Assembly: GCA_963971285.1 (NCBI GenBank) | Contig: OZ020248.1 | Span: 2,976,001 to 3,040,000, forward strand | Direction: 5' to 3' | Length of the DNA: 64,000 bases | Source: Astropecten irregularis | Taxonomy: Eukaryota; Echinodermata; Asteroidea; Paxillosida; Astropectinidae | Part shown: positions 12,604 through 25,045 of the stretch, piece after piece | Numbering within the stretch: position 1 is the stretch's first letter | Layout: the number at the start of each line of letters is the position of its first letter | Program-made: the position numbers and the translations under genes | Notes under the pieces: model-generated | What the model saw: only the letters and a program-made list of their open reading frames with translations | The model's database searches: none | What the model was told of the DNA's origin: nothing

Positions 12604-12730
12604 AATGGGAGACTTTTGAGAATCGGTCTTCAAGTCAACAGTGCACGCGCACGCAATCCAAAAGTGAGCATGTGCGCGCACTATTGCGTGCGCTGTTGAC
12701 TTGAAGACCGATTCTCAAAAGTCTCCCATT
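12604..12730. mobile_element. 127-bp palindromic MITE, arms identical
   Basis: Both arms read AATGGGAGACTTTTGAGAAT and continue identical for 38 bp to CAAGTCAACAG. The loop is GC-rich with alternating purine-pyrimidine runs (GCGCACGC). An older relative is at 36727-36826. Confidence 0.9.
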
Positions 12731-13570
12731 GTGGAAAGAGGGCAGGGCTCTGATTTTTTTTCAGATTCAGGGAAATAATGCTCGTAAGACTGAAATTGCT
12801 CTTCAAAGATCAAGTATAAAAACATCAAAACGTTCACTTTACTTTTTAGGCAAAAAAAAAGAAAACCGTGGTGTTAGTTGCTTAAGTTATGGTTATAGCG
12901 ACTTTCAACTTTGAAGTTGACCATCGTGATCGACCAGCGGTAACGATTGACACGTTCCCGTTTCATTGGCTTGCTCGTGATTTCCTATTCCAGGATTCCA
13001 GCTAATTCGTTGTTAAAGAACTAACGTTACGGAGAAATTTCTCCATGTAAGAACGAACGCATTTGGTGTAACTAAACTAGCACCAAGCCTAGGCATAATC
13101 ACACAAAAACACAAGTACACTGAACTCACCTAAAAGCTTTATGTCACGTATCCAAGCAGTATACAAAAAATGGTAAATATGGTTTTAAAATTTTCCCACA
13201 AAGAGCTACGAAGACAAGACTACATTGTAATTGTACATAAAATACACTGTTGCAATACACGTACGTACCTACCTGTAAGCTGTACACTGTACACGTCGAC
13301 GTCCGCGGTCACACAAGGGTCATTCGTTGGTAAATGTACGACAGAGCACCTGACTATTTCTTAGGCAAATTCACTGGTAATCACTACGGGATAATTCGAT
13401 GTAGTTACGCCGAGGGTACCAGTTCAGATGAAAGTGTGTCCTTCCCCCTGGCAGTACACGTACGCACACGTGGCAATTTTGACAACAGGATGTTTTATGT
13501 AATTCTGTTGTTCTATGATCTCAATCATTTTTTGTGGCGCGCGCGAATTATTTGAAACTTTCATATAATA

Positions 13571-13603
13571 ACATTATCGAGCTGAAGTTCAGCTCGATAA
13601 TGT
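13571..13603. repeat. Perfect 16-bp-arm hairpin
   Basis: ACATTATCGAGCTGAA, one G, then the exact complement. No sibling copy noticed in the window. Confidence 0.85.
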
Positions 13604-14570
13604 AACGTGCGTCGTTCCCAACGAAGTCAGCATGCACCTAGCTGCGGTGCAACGCCGGTTTTACTACTTTACTAGATGCCTGAGACCTATGCGATAGGGT
13701 CCTATGGGGATTGTGGATACCCAGTGGATCGATTGGGTGGATTAACCTGGGGATTTGGGCGGATAACATGGGAATTTTAGGGATTATTATAACCTGGGTA
13801 GGTCTTTGTCGGTGAATCAATCTGGGGTCTGCATGGATTAGGTGGATTGCTCCTATCCTCAGCTTAATTAATTAAAAACCAATACAGGTAGGCCTACACT
13901 ACAGTGTGTAACTAAAACTGCTGCAAACTGCTATGCTCATTAACCAAAATAATGACCCGCAGTTTTACTAAAAGCAGTTTAGTTAGTGTTCCAGCCTTTG
14001 ACATTTGGGGAAGTTAGGCCCAATAGGCATCTGACTGACGGCTTACACAACATGTTATTTGTGGTTGCAGCAAGAGAATTGGGACAGGGCCAAAACCAAG
14101 CAGGTGTTTTGACACCGCCGGGGGATTTGGAAAAGGGCCTATATAGACTATATCGCGACATGCATGCTCCGCACCGAGGTGGCTTCGTCTATAGGTCTTT
14201 CTAGCGCCCAAGAGCGCGTGGCGAGTACCGCAGTCGGTGGAACAATGTGGGGTTTTGGATGGATAATTTATTCAAATTAATTATTAAAAACCAAGCCGAC
14301 AATGAAACTGCAGAAATTATTTGACACGGAGAGAGAGACAGAAAGAGAAGTTGACTTATTGTTTCCACCCACATTAGAAGACTGAGGTTTATTCTTAAAA
14401 ACTCTGCATCAGTTTTTGGCAAACATTTTTCAAGCGTTCAGTATGACTAATAGTATATGCATTAAACCCCAACCACCAATCAGATTGTCATACTGAATGG
14501 ATAACGAAGTGACCTTTATAGCCACTCCCCCCCCCCCCCCCCCCGATTCAGTTATAACCATAAGACACCC

Positions 14571-14866
14571 AGGGCCCAATTACATGGAATCCGTTACCGT
14601 TAGCAAAAATTCTTCGTTTACGGTAGCAGATTTTTTGGGGTTACGGTAAGCGTATTTCACGGAAGAGTTTCCTTTTTGGTAACGGTAAGCAAGGAATTTG
14701 TACAGAATGCATACGACAGCGCGTTAGCAGAAAACTGATCACGGTAACCCTAGAAATTCTTCGCCTAACCGAGAGTCTTGCTTACGGATTCCATGAAATA
14801 GATTTCAGTTTAGCAGTGCCTGTAAGCACAAAAATAGGCCGTAACGGAAACCATGAAATTGGGCCC
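14571..14866 (+). mobile_element. GGGCCCAATTTCATGGAAT element, copy 2
   Basis: AGGGCCCAATTACATGGAAT pairs with CCATGAAATTGGGCCCC. Repeated GGTAACGGTAAGCAAGGA words match the other copies. Confidence 0.85.
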
Positions 14867-15109
14867 CAATCTCATGCCGAGTTCAAATAATATAAGTTAC
14901 TTATTCTCACCGTTTATACGTAACCGTATGTGCAGAGTCAATTGACATTCAACCTCCAATCTCTCGAATTGTTCTCAGTACGGTGAAATATAATTTACAC
15001 CAACTTATTATAAACTGATTTATAATAATATTAATGAGAAATGCAGGATGTTAGAATCAAGTTTATCAATTCATAAAAACCACCAACTAACCACAGGGGA
15101 AATGACCGG

Positions 15110-15290
15110 TTAATTTTAAGTCAATGAAAAGTGAACAGAGACAACTTGACTGCGGGATTCGAACCAGCTCCTCCGGAACACCGATAACGGTATGTGAGTG
15201 GTTTCGTGGCTTCTGATTGCCAGACAAAGATAATTGACACCAATTAGGGCCATAGCTCAGTTTGTACGGTAATCCGGAGGTCGCTGGCCT
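15110..15290 (-). mobile_element. Degenerate tRNA-like repeat
   Basis: AAAGTGAACAGAGACAACTT, GCGGGATTCGAACCAGCTCC, then CATAGCTCAGTTTGTACGG in the other direction. Confidence 0.65.
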
Positions 15291-15691
15291 ACTTGATTCA
15301 ACTTGTCCTCGATCGTGACTCTGAGAAAATTACTTATTCCTTCGATAAAGTACATGTACTAGACTACATCAGGAAATCAAGATTAAGTGTCTTTTAAAAA
15401 GATCGTTCGTCCGAAGGGGGGAGGCAAGATTATTTCGGCCGTATTGCTGCTATACTGATGAACAGTGTACAAAGGTACATGACACAACGTCTGTAAGTAC
15501 CATATTCAGCCAAAACACACATTTTTGCAAATCCTCCCTTTAAATTATACCAGTGTGTCTGTTTCTGAATGACCTATCGGTATAACAATAAACTTTTTGA
15601 TTGATAGTGAGCCTATAGTTTGGAAGTTGCTTATCGCCTTAATAAGGCTACACTGGGGTTTTTTTTTTCGAGGACTGGCTTCTCCGAAACT

Positions 15692-18599
15692 TTACTTAAT
15701 ACGAGGAAGTCTAAAGTACAGTTCTTTGGTTAATGTCGACGTGTACAAAGGCATTTGCTTCTTCTCGTTCAACTCGGCAATGTTGGACTTGGACGTGTGT
15801 TCATAGGCTACCATATGATTCACCCTGGTCAGGAGTTGAGTAATCTCCAGTGATGTCCCGTGACTCTTCAGGACTTTGATGAGGGCTTGGATGAACCATG
15901 AACCAGACGAAATATTCCTGTATGAGTAGTATCCTGATTTGTGGAAAGAAAAACAATTAGATTGGCAGATTGTCAAGGTGGAAAATACATCAGGCAGAGT
16001 CAACAACAAAAGTAAAACAGAAAATAAGCTCTAAAAAAATACGTGGTCTGTCTTTAATTTCTCAGGGTATAGATAAATCTTTGGTAGCATACCAAAACAG
16101 AAATCTCCACATATTTACCTATTATACCTTACAGGGTATAAAGATGGTGATGGTATAGAAACATATCGTTTAATGGAAATTTCTGCCTGAAATGCTGTAT
16201 ACTAATCCAGAAAAAGAGTAAAACCAATTGATCATAAAAAATTTTGATTTTAGGAAGATCAAACCTCCTGGGAATACATTTTAAAATACCGCGATCGTTT
16301 TTGACGTTTTTCTTATAAAGTGGACACTGTGTGGGACTGGAAATTTCACAGATGACTGCATGTCATTGTATCTTTCTTGACATTTCTGCCCATGAATCTG
16401 CATTTCTTTGACAAAAATATTAATAATTTTAACTAGGCATTCCTTTGTGGAATTATTTTCATTTAAAAGTATAGCCTAACTGGAACAACGATTGATATTT
16501 TCGATTGGAACGTTTTATATAAATATACTTCGAAAAATATTGTTCACGTTTACCTGGAGGTGATGAGTATCTACGAGAAAATCCGCTTCAGCGGGGATGG
16601 AGATTACACCAGGCCGTGTACTGGGGCCATCTGCCTCGTCAGTGATGTCGACACCAGGTAGCTGCACTCCGCTATCTACGAGTTGCCCCCTACACGCCTA
16701 TAAGTAAAATAAATTGATGTGTTAGACTTTTAAAAAAATCATATAGTTTTGATTATAAATTTCAACATTTCATTCATTTGTTCACTGTTCTATATGACTT
16801 GAAATATATCTTATCATCAAAATAAATAACTACCAAACGAACAAAGATAATTGACTATATATAGGGACACCACCATGCAGCTCAATTGGTATAGAGGGCC
16901 CGTACCGTGAACTTTCCGGAGATCGTTGGTTCGAATCCCGCTCCAGTCAATTTTTCTTTGTTCACAATGAAATAAATCTAGTCAGTTTCCCTTTGGTTAC
17001 AGGATGATTCTTATATAAAGATACAGAAACAAATTAATAGTCTAATTAACACACCACTGCCCAGTTATATCATATTATTCATCCGAATGGCGGCCGGTTA
17101 ACATGTTGGTGTTTTTCATTCTCTTAAAGGTTGCAGCTATACCAAATAAAAATAAGTTTCGTGTGTGCATGATTTGGCATTATGGTAAGGACTCACCTGA
17201 ATGAAGAATAGTTTTGGTTTTCCGGCGAGAGAAATGCATCGGTCTCCCCGTAACTCTTGCATGAACTCATCCAGCGACACGACTCCATCTGTACAATATA
17301 CCAGACCGTCTGTACCGTGCGTCATTAAGGCAAACATGAAACAGTCGTTGTTGCTGTGATCTTCTTCTGACACTGAGGGGAAAATGGAAACAATAAGTAA
17401 AATTGGTTAATTATAGCAAAGAAAGGAATCTATAATGGCTTTAGAATCGACACCCCGGCTGTCATACAGTCGTTTCATGGGGTAAACACAATTGGCAAAG
17501 GGGATACGCCCATTGTTAATTTGGTTGAATTATAATCATCAAATAATCACAAGGGAAACTGACTGAATTTGTTAAGTCATTGACAAAGAAAAATTTACTG
17601 GAGTGGGATTGGAACCAGCGACTTCCTGAATACCGTATAGGCGCTTCACCAACTGAGCTATATACAGCCCTCCAATAATAGTCAATTAGCTTGATTTTTC
17701 CCAAATTGTATCTGGTTCAAATCAAGGCTCAATCAAATTTTATTTTTTTCACTTGGACACCAAAAAGTTAGGTTGATGGTAAAATGGAGAAACGTGAAAT
17801 TTAGATCAGGTTGGTTGAATGAAACAAGAACATTAACTCACCTTTCTGGATTATACGAATGAGTTGCAAACACGTAAGATCACGATATCTTTCGGTGCTG
17901 AATCCAAGACTCCGTAGCACATCGGCCAATTCGTCTGCATCCTTCTCGCTTCCCGCCCTTTTTGGCATCCCTGTTTCCTGTGTAAAATTCACATTGTTTA
18001 TGATGATGGCCCTGCCACGTGCAGCGTGTGACATGTTATATTCAAATTTAGATGTCACGTGTTCCGTGTGGTCGTGAACGCAGCCTGATGATTGGCTCTT
18101 TTCAGGCGTAAATCCCGTGATATTTTCTTCGTCATCTTCTGGCGAGAATTCGTTTATCTGCACATTTCTGTAAGACCAAAATTCGATAGAAATTCAAGTT
18201 TCATTCACACCGTCCTGCAGGACTGTGTAGTGGCTGCAGTTAAGTCTGCTGATAATCGCGTACTGGTATAATGTGTTCCATAATGGGTTGATTCATTTTC
18301 TTTGTGTAAATTGGGCTATAGAGTTCAATGGTAGGCCAATGAGGCTTTTACTTGTAGGAAATTGAATAATGACATTGCTGGGCATGAATTTGTTAAGGCA
18401 TTCGGGTAATCGCATCCTATATAATTATAGCTGATGTTGAACAAAACAATTATTGCATTTACCTCATAGACTTTTCCAAGTAGTTCAATGATTTGCTTGT
18501 TTCTGTAGAAACGGCATCCACTTCTTCGCGTCCTTGTCTAGTTATTATACTGGGCCTATATCCATTAACACAGTTATTGCTTTCTCGATTTCCTGTCAT
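15692..18599 (-). CDS. Executioner-type caspase (caspase-3/6/7-like)
   Basis: Five exons: 18599-18463, 18167-17842, 17372-17197, 16697-16554, 15933-15692. The first ATG (MTGNRESNN) has an in-frame stop upstream. The p20 region starts near residue 89 (YNMSHAARGRAIIINN), with R116 in KRAGSEKDADEL at the substrate-binding Arg position. The catalytic His is H173 in ALMTHGTDG and the catalytic Cys is C215 in QACRG. The linker VDITDEADGP holds Asp residues suited to processing. The p10 part is GYYSYRNISSGSWF through LNEKKQMPLYTSTLTKELYF. No CARD or DED is visible, which fits an effector caspase: a cytosolic Asp-specific cysteine protease of apoptosis. Exon 4 reads ...AEADFL and then loses register. 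It must end in phase 1 to meet exon 5 but is one base short. One more T in the TTTT run (complement of 16578-16581) would give EADFSRRYSSPPG and restore family spacing (about 341 aa). This is probably an assembly error or a polymorphism. Confidence 0.93.
16060..16440 (+). mobile_element. CAGAAATTTTCACAG MITE family, subtype b (caspase intron)
   Basis: Left half as subtype a, right half GGAAATTTCACAGATGACTG through CATTTCTTTGACAAAAATA. It lies between caspase exons 5 and 4. Confidence 0.75.
16830..16975 (+). mobile_element. tRNA-like repeat (caspase intron)
   Basis: CCAAACGAACAAAGATAATT, GCAGCTCAATTGGTATAGAG, GGTTCGAATCCCGCTCCAGT, TTTTTCTTTGTTCAC: one complete unit with short inverted ends. 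Confidence 0.78.
17535..17700 (-). mobile_element. tRNA-like repeat with CATCAAATAATCACAAGGG end (caspase intron)
   Basis: CATCAAATAATCACAAGGGA then ACAAAGAAAAATTTACTGGA and a minus-strand core ending near AATAGTCAATTAG. Confidence 0.72.
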
Positions 18600-19274
18600 A
18601 AAGAGAATATAATAGGACGTTTAAAATTTTTGTTGCAAATCGTATTATTTTGGAAACATATTTTGAGTGATAATCCGACATTTGGACACTCGGAGCTAGC
18701 TGGGGAAAGACGAAAATACATGAATACGACAAAGTCCTTCATTTTGTGCAGTTTTCCTATTAATAATTATAGACAAGCGGAGCCCTGGTATGGGCCTATA
18801 CTGTACATATTCGACCAAGTTGTCGATTCACTCGATTGACGAAATCGTAATGAAATTTTGAAACTGAGTAATCAGTTACTGCACGGTTCTGTGGGACCTT
18901 TTTTCAGAGACGTATAGGGCCTACCTTTAATCAATGTGAGAGACAAGCAGAGGGATTTTGACGGATTTTACATGATAAAGATGAATCAATAATGGAAACC
19001 ATAAGTCGTTTTTATAAAGAAGAGAGTGCATGTGCAGTAGTATGCCACTATAATACATGTATTGTACACAAGATTGTTTCCAAACTTTCAAAGCATTATT
19101 AATCTTAAAGGCATTGCATACGTTTGGTAATGACTCTGAAAATTTATGGCAATAAAAACTTACTTGGTGAGAAGTACAGCTGCTTTGGATAGTATAATGC
19201 ATATTGAGAAACGTTCAATTCGAAGTACCGCGGGTATGGAAAAATATGTCACTTTTTATCTCCAAAAATTATGA

Positions 19275-19310
19275 ATCTGAGAAGCGTTATGGCCGTAACG
19301 CTTCTCAGAT
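19275..19310. repeat. Perfect 15-bp-arm hairpin upstream of the caspase
   Basis: ATCTGAGAAGCGTTA, loop TGGCCG, then TAACGCTTCTCAGAT. About 680 bp upstream of the caspase start codon. Confidence 0.85.
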
Positions 19311-20550
19311 ATTGACTAACTGTTCTCTGGCGTGAAATAACCGCTCTAGTTTGTCGTCAAAATCTCACAGGCTACCACCTTTTGAATTGAAACTTTCACA
19401 GGTTAGTTTTATGGTATATAAAAAATACAATTATATTGGTTTGAAACAAACAATAGGCTCAAATTACCAAACGTATGCAATCCCTTTAAAGATGACTTAC
19501 CGTCAAATGATGCATGACCATTGCAACGTGAAATAATGCATGGACCATCTCCGTCTGACATTTCTTGTCAAAACCTATATACGGTTATACCCAGTCTCCT
19601 CCAGAGAAAACGCGCCTTCGACTTAACCAGATTCAAGTCAGTTCAATACCAATCTAAGTGGATTGATATGGACGTGGACGCGATATCAGTCAACAATGTC
19701 TTCACGCGACAGGGACACACATGAGTTGTGCATTATACGATATCTAATACACTATGTTGTGTCATGTATACAAGTCTAGTATAATGACCTTTGGTATCCG
19801 CAATCAAGATCCTCCATAGCGTGAAATTGATTAGTGGAAAAATCCCAGAACTTGAAAACAAATATTAACCACGACTTGTGGTAAAGCTTATAATGCAATA
19901 GAACGTTTCCTGTATTAACATTATGACGTGTCCGATAAACCAATTAACATTGCCCAATGTTTTCTTTGAACTGATCCCATTACATAAAGCGTTCCGTTTT
20001 ATTCAGGGGAATGATACGGGACCGTAAACTTGTTTAATACACGGCTCATCAGTTGTCTCGATACATATAGTTTGCTATTTGCATCCGACAAAGAAATACC
20101 GAATATATGTGTTAAATAATGTTGTTGCTCTGAACGTGGTAAATGTCACGAAATCCATGCATCTTTCTTCTTCTTCTTCTTTAATAGGAATTATGTCCTA
20201 TATCATTAAGATAATTTGAGACGGTTTGTACTTTGTAGTATACTGACTTTAGAGGTCTTCTTTGGTGTTGACGTTTTCGCCTTTGGGTGTTTGATTATGA
20301 GACATCATTGGCAACATTTTACAATAATGATTTCATGCCCATTATGCAATACTTAATCCACATAATCCGTGCATGGTGTTGGTTGGTATATTGACGATAT
20401 AAATAATGATGATGCAGACAATGTGTTGAGCTTATGATCATTTAATTCTACGCAGAATACAGCAACGATTAAATAAATCCACTTCAATATAATAAGCGGC
20501 TATGACTAAAAAAGAATGCTAAAGCAGCTGCTTTAAATGTGCATATGCAA

Positions 20551-20880
20551 TACAGGATTGGTAACGTACCCAAACAGATATTTTCACAGACTGACGTATA
20601 ACTTTCACTGGTGCTGCAAAACATATCGTTAAAATATTTCCGCCTGAAATGGTGTAAAGACCGAAAACAGCTTTAAACTTTTAATCTTGGGGTAAAATCA
20701 AAATCATTCTTTATGTTTTATAAGAAAAATTCGGTTTTTTTTTGCTATTTTCTCGTGACTCAGATGTCCCATTGAGCTAATTTCTTCACAGGTCTATCAT
20801 TTTCATGTACATTCTGGATTAGAAAGTGTGTGTGCTGCTCTGTGACCTTTACCAATTATGATATGATATTACCTTTAATC
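20551..20880 (+). mobile_element. CAGAAATTTTCACAG MITE family, subtype a
   Basis: ACAGGATTGGTAACGTACCC through CCTTTACCAATTATGAT; close to the copies at 21796 and 62594. Confidence 0.8.
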
Positions 20881-21795
20881 TGAAACGGCATTTTAAACCC
20901 TTTATTATTACACAAATTATACAAATACAAATAATTATACAATAATTATACCTCTAACCAGTGACGGCGTCGATCCGTTTCAGTAGTGGAGTGGAGGAGG
21001 CCAAACCTATATTATACAGGATAATGTAAGGGGATATCCCCTCCTACGGTAGGGACGTTTTGAAAATATGCATAGCAAATTATTATGTTTAAACAAAGGT
21101 ATACAGTCTGACATAATTTATTTGGGGATTACAGTTAAGATTTTACTAGCCGATAATAGTTATAAATTCATGCTTGCAATTGAAATAGCACATGATCGTA
21201 AAAAAAAAATTGGGGTTTCAGTAATTAAATATAATTTTATGTATTTTTTTTTTGGGGGGGGGGGGTCTAGTCTAGATTTGTATACATCGAAAAACATATT
21301 CATGATGTCAAAGGTTTGATGAACATTAAGGGCGATATAGGCATATACCTTACATTGTATGCATCTTCAAAAGTAAACAATCTTGCCATAATCCTCCGGG
21401 GAAGAGTTTTCCTCTTTTCTGTCCAGCCAAATATTTTCTTGGCTTTATAGCTGAATTGCCATGATGAGGTCAAGATAACACAGCCTACAGTTGTAACATC
21501 TCAATTTCTCTATATAGGTCATTCTTTGCCCATATTCATCTTCGCTATGGAGACTTATCACCAATCAACTAGGCCCATCTGTATGCTGATAATTTCTTCT
21601 TTACTTCAGCTAGCCAGGTATAGTTCTCCCTTCTTCCCCATTCTGAACATCTTCTCAAAGACTCAATCTTACTTTATCCGACATTGTGGATGATCTGAAC
21701 ATTAATTTTCTTTAATAAATCGGCATAGGCCCCCCTAGTAAATGTGAAACCAAATGTAGGGAGCATTTTGATCATGATTTCATAGGTAAATTAAA

Positions 21796-22160
21796 GGTAC
21801 AGTACAGGATTGGTAACGTACCCAAACAGAAATGTTCACAGATTGACGTGCTTTCAGAATATGAAGATGGTGCTGGTAGAAACATACCGTTCAAAATATT
21901 TCCGTCTGAAATGGTGTATTTTTTATCCAGAAATGAGTAAAGCAGAAACCAAAAACAGTTTTGATCTCGGGGTAAGATTAACTTGTTTGTTTGTTGTTTT
22001 TTTTTTTTTTAGAAAAAGTGAGTTGGTTATCATTTTCTCGTGACTCAGATGTCCGATTGAGCTCACATATTCACAGGTTTATCATTTCATGTACATGCTG
22101 AATCAGACAAAGCATGTGAGTGCTGTTCTGTAACATTTACCAATCATGTATTTACCTTTA
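21796..22160 (+). mobile_element. CAGAAATTTTCACAG MITE family, subtype a
   Basis: GGTACAGTACAGGATTGGTA through ACCAATCATGTATTTACC. Confidence 0.82.
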
Positions 22161-22321
22161 ATGCAACGAATTAGATAATTACAATTTTGACATGTCGGAT
22201 CGACGCCCATTCATCTAACGCTGAAACGGTACAAATTAAAATCCCAAACCAAAGCAACAAGCAAACAATAAATTTCAAACTACAAATTTTTATAATAACA
22301 ATTATAATAGTTAACAATTAA

Positions 22322-22808
22322 CAACATGTTTAGCGTCCCCGTCCGCTTCCTTCTTGGAGGCTGCCTGCTTTTTTCTTTTTCTTTTTTAATAAATCCATAC
22401 AAAAGTCTAAATTTCATTATGCCTTTTCGGGAAAAATTATGATTTTTACAGATGTTCCGAAAACTTGCAATTTTAGTCAATTTTTATATATGAGCTGCTT
22501 AGCACAAAAATTACCTAAGCACGACATTTTCTGCCCAAGTAATTAGTAAAAACAGGATTAACAACCAAATTTGTTTTGTATCACTTGCATTTGGTATTTG
22601 GCTGACCATGAATATCAAATGGAATTTCCAATGGTGGTTTGTTTTAATTATCGGGCAAGCTATTTGTGCTAAGCAAATTTTTTTGGACCCTGGCCTGATA
22701 TTGGCCCGGCTAGTTGTTTTGGATAAATGGGTCGGTCGGCCATTTTGGAAAGAAAGAAAAGCCTCTTTCCTTTTTTCCAAAAAGGCGGGAAAGACGCTAA
22801 ACATGTTT
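22322..22808. mobile_element. Element with AACATGTTTAGCGTC ends
   Basis: AACATGTTTAGCGTC at the left and GACGCTAAACATGTT at the right are exact complements about 490 bp apart. A fragment of the AATTTCATAAAACTG-type family lies inside it. Confidence 0.65.
22490..22690 (+). mobile_element. AATTTCATAAAACTG element, copy 2 (fragment)
   Basis: AGCTGCTTAGCACAAAAATT through TGTGCTAAGCAAATTTT. Lacks both outer ends. Confidence 0.7.
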
Positions 22809-23998
22809 TTTTTTTGTTATTCCTATACTTCAAAGCTACTAGTCCGATTTTTGAATCGCATAAGGAAGGAGACGCTACATGGACTACACCAAAAGCAATG
22901 TCTATAAATCCTTTACCATAATCTTAAGTTTCTTTAATCAAGTAGCCTTCACCCAATGTCGGAATTTGAATTCATACTGCACTTTGTATGGCTGTTTATT
23001 ACTCGCCGTAAATTTCACAATACACGCCAAAATCGTTCACTGTGATGTGAGTGTGAGACCCATGGAGAAAGGAAGCACAAGTTGACTCCCATTTTGAAAA
23101 TTTGGTATCGAAATCTTCCGAAATGATTTGGGGAAACGTGTCATAGATATCAGCTTAAAAAAAATAATAAGTAGGCCTAGATAAATAAAAATCAAAAAAA
23201 AAAAAAAATCATGAAAACAAAAATTAATGTTCATGACGTCGATTTACAGGGGGCGCATTACAAAAACAAAATCCGACTTGAGCAAAGTCTACGTACTGTT
23301 TTGTGTTAATTTTTTATTTTTGTACAGCTCGCAATACCAATATTACACCAGCAAAGCACTAACGAGTAATGTACATGCTATATCACGCGCTAAAAAGCAT
23401 CGGTTTGCAACTGACAGCACACCGTTCCTTCAATTACAAAGCAATAAACTGTTTGTTTTCCTATCCATATGAATGTCAGCCCAAGCTAGGGCTTTGGATA
23501 GTTGCCAGAGTTTTGCCTTTAGAGAGGAAATTATGAGGAGAGTCGGTAACACAAAAATGACACTCAACATGCACTCAACGCACACACGCTGAACTGCCGA
23601 CGAACTTTTACTGCGAAAGTGGGTAAGATCATTGTGACTTTTTCTCAGTGAAAACAGGATTCAAAATTCCAGAAACGAGGAAAAAGGCCTATATGTATGG
23701 AAAGAATTCCACTGACGGCCATGACGGAAACAGAGTTAGGATTTCCTCCAAGAGTTAACTTATTTGATGCAAGTCATGATGAACATTAATCTCAGGTGTG
23801 AAAACTGGTGTAGCTTATCTAAAAAGGGAGATTTTCAGGTTTTTTGGACATACAATTAATGAATTATACGTCACTTCGAATGCAAGGTGCACCACACTAA
23901 ATAAACTCCCATTGATTGACCTTAGTGTAAAATCCCTCAACTTAACAGTTCAAAAAACCCCATCCAGAAGTTTCTCAGTTGTTGGTGTATGGGGGTTC

Positions 23999-24780
23999 TA
24001 TGGAGGACGAAAAGTGGTATGGAGGACGAAAAGTGGCCATCTGTTTTTCTGCTCTCAGAGTAGCCAAAAAGCAGATTTTCAATTTTTGTTGGATGATCTT
24101 ATGGAGGACGAAAAGTGGCCATCTGTTTTTCTGCTCTCAGAGTAGCAAAAAAGCAGATTTTACGTTTTGGTTAGACGCAATTTTCCACTTTTCTTCTTTT
24201 TTGCTACCTCAAAAGCATATCGGATTTTTGAAGAAAACTAATTTTTCTGCTTTTCTGTTTCCGGAAAAGCAGATCTTAATTCGGCGGCCTAAAAGTGGCC
24301 ATCGGCTTTTCTGCCTTCGTAAAGAGGACCGCACCTTCCTGTTGCGCTGACGGTGAAGAGGGGTTGCTACCGTTTCCTTTCCTGGCAATTGAAGACGATC
24401 GCTGTGCAAACCAATAATAACCATGGTCCACCTTATTATTCATATGGATTTCCCGATCATGTAGGTTGTCTATTGGATGAGGGCTAGATGATTAATTATG
24501 CTATGATAAATTATTCTTTGAGATGCGGTTTACAGGAGGAGGGCGCGGTTCTCTTTTATATGAAGGCAGAAAAGCCGATGGCCACTTTTCGGCCACCGAT
24601 ATAAGATCTGCTCTTCCGGCAGCAGAAAAGCAGAAAAAATTAATTCCTACAAAAGTTAATTCTGCTTTTGAGGTAGCAAATAAGTAGAAAAATTGAAAAG
24701 ATCATCCAACAAAAACGTAAAATCTGCTTTTTGGCTACTCTGAGAGCAGAAAAACAGATGGCCAGTTTTCGTCCTCCATA
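23999..24780. mobile_element. Fold-back element with ~300-bp inverted arms
   Basis: The left arm starts TATGGAGGACGAAAAGTGGC, and the right arm ends with its complement at 24780. The arms share CTGCTCTCAGAGTAGC, the GCAGATTTTACG block and GGCCATCGGCTTTTCTGCC. A central spacer of about 190 bp (24345-24537) is unpaired. The left arm carries a tandem duplication of about 80 bp. There is no transposase. Confidence 0.88.
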
Positions 24781-24846
24781 CTACGGACGTACTCGTTTTG
24801 CTGCAACAAAATTACCAGACGTTTTTGCGTGCATTTTCCCATCTAA

Positions 24847-25045
24847 GGGACCGAGTTGGTCACAAACCGAGTTGGTCACGGACCGAGTTGGTTACTGCCG
24901 ACAGTGCCGAGTTGGCCTCGGACCGAGTTGGTTACGGACCGAGTTGGTCATGGACCGAGTTGGTTACGGACCGAGTTGGTCACGGACCGAGTTGGTCACG
25001 GACCGAGTTGACTCGGACCGAGTTGGTTACGGACCGAGTTGACCT
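24847..25045. repeat. 16-bp minisatellite
   Basis: About twelve copies of GGACCGAGTTGGTTAC or GGTCAC variants, followed by a short CTA run. Reading frames through it are a by-product of the repeat. Confidence 0.93.

Larger units (their letters stand above)
10966..15691. other. Intergenic region between SLC38A10 and the caspase
   Basis: Holds the SLC38A10 upstream region and the repeats listed separately. I see no coding exon. The 5' UTR exons and promoter of SLC38A10 must lie here, but I cannot place them. A poly-C run is near 14527. Confidence 0.5.

Noticed and set aside
23798-24350. Two overlapping frames of 115-123 codons
   Set aside because: They lie across the arm of the fold-back element and repeat its internal duplication.
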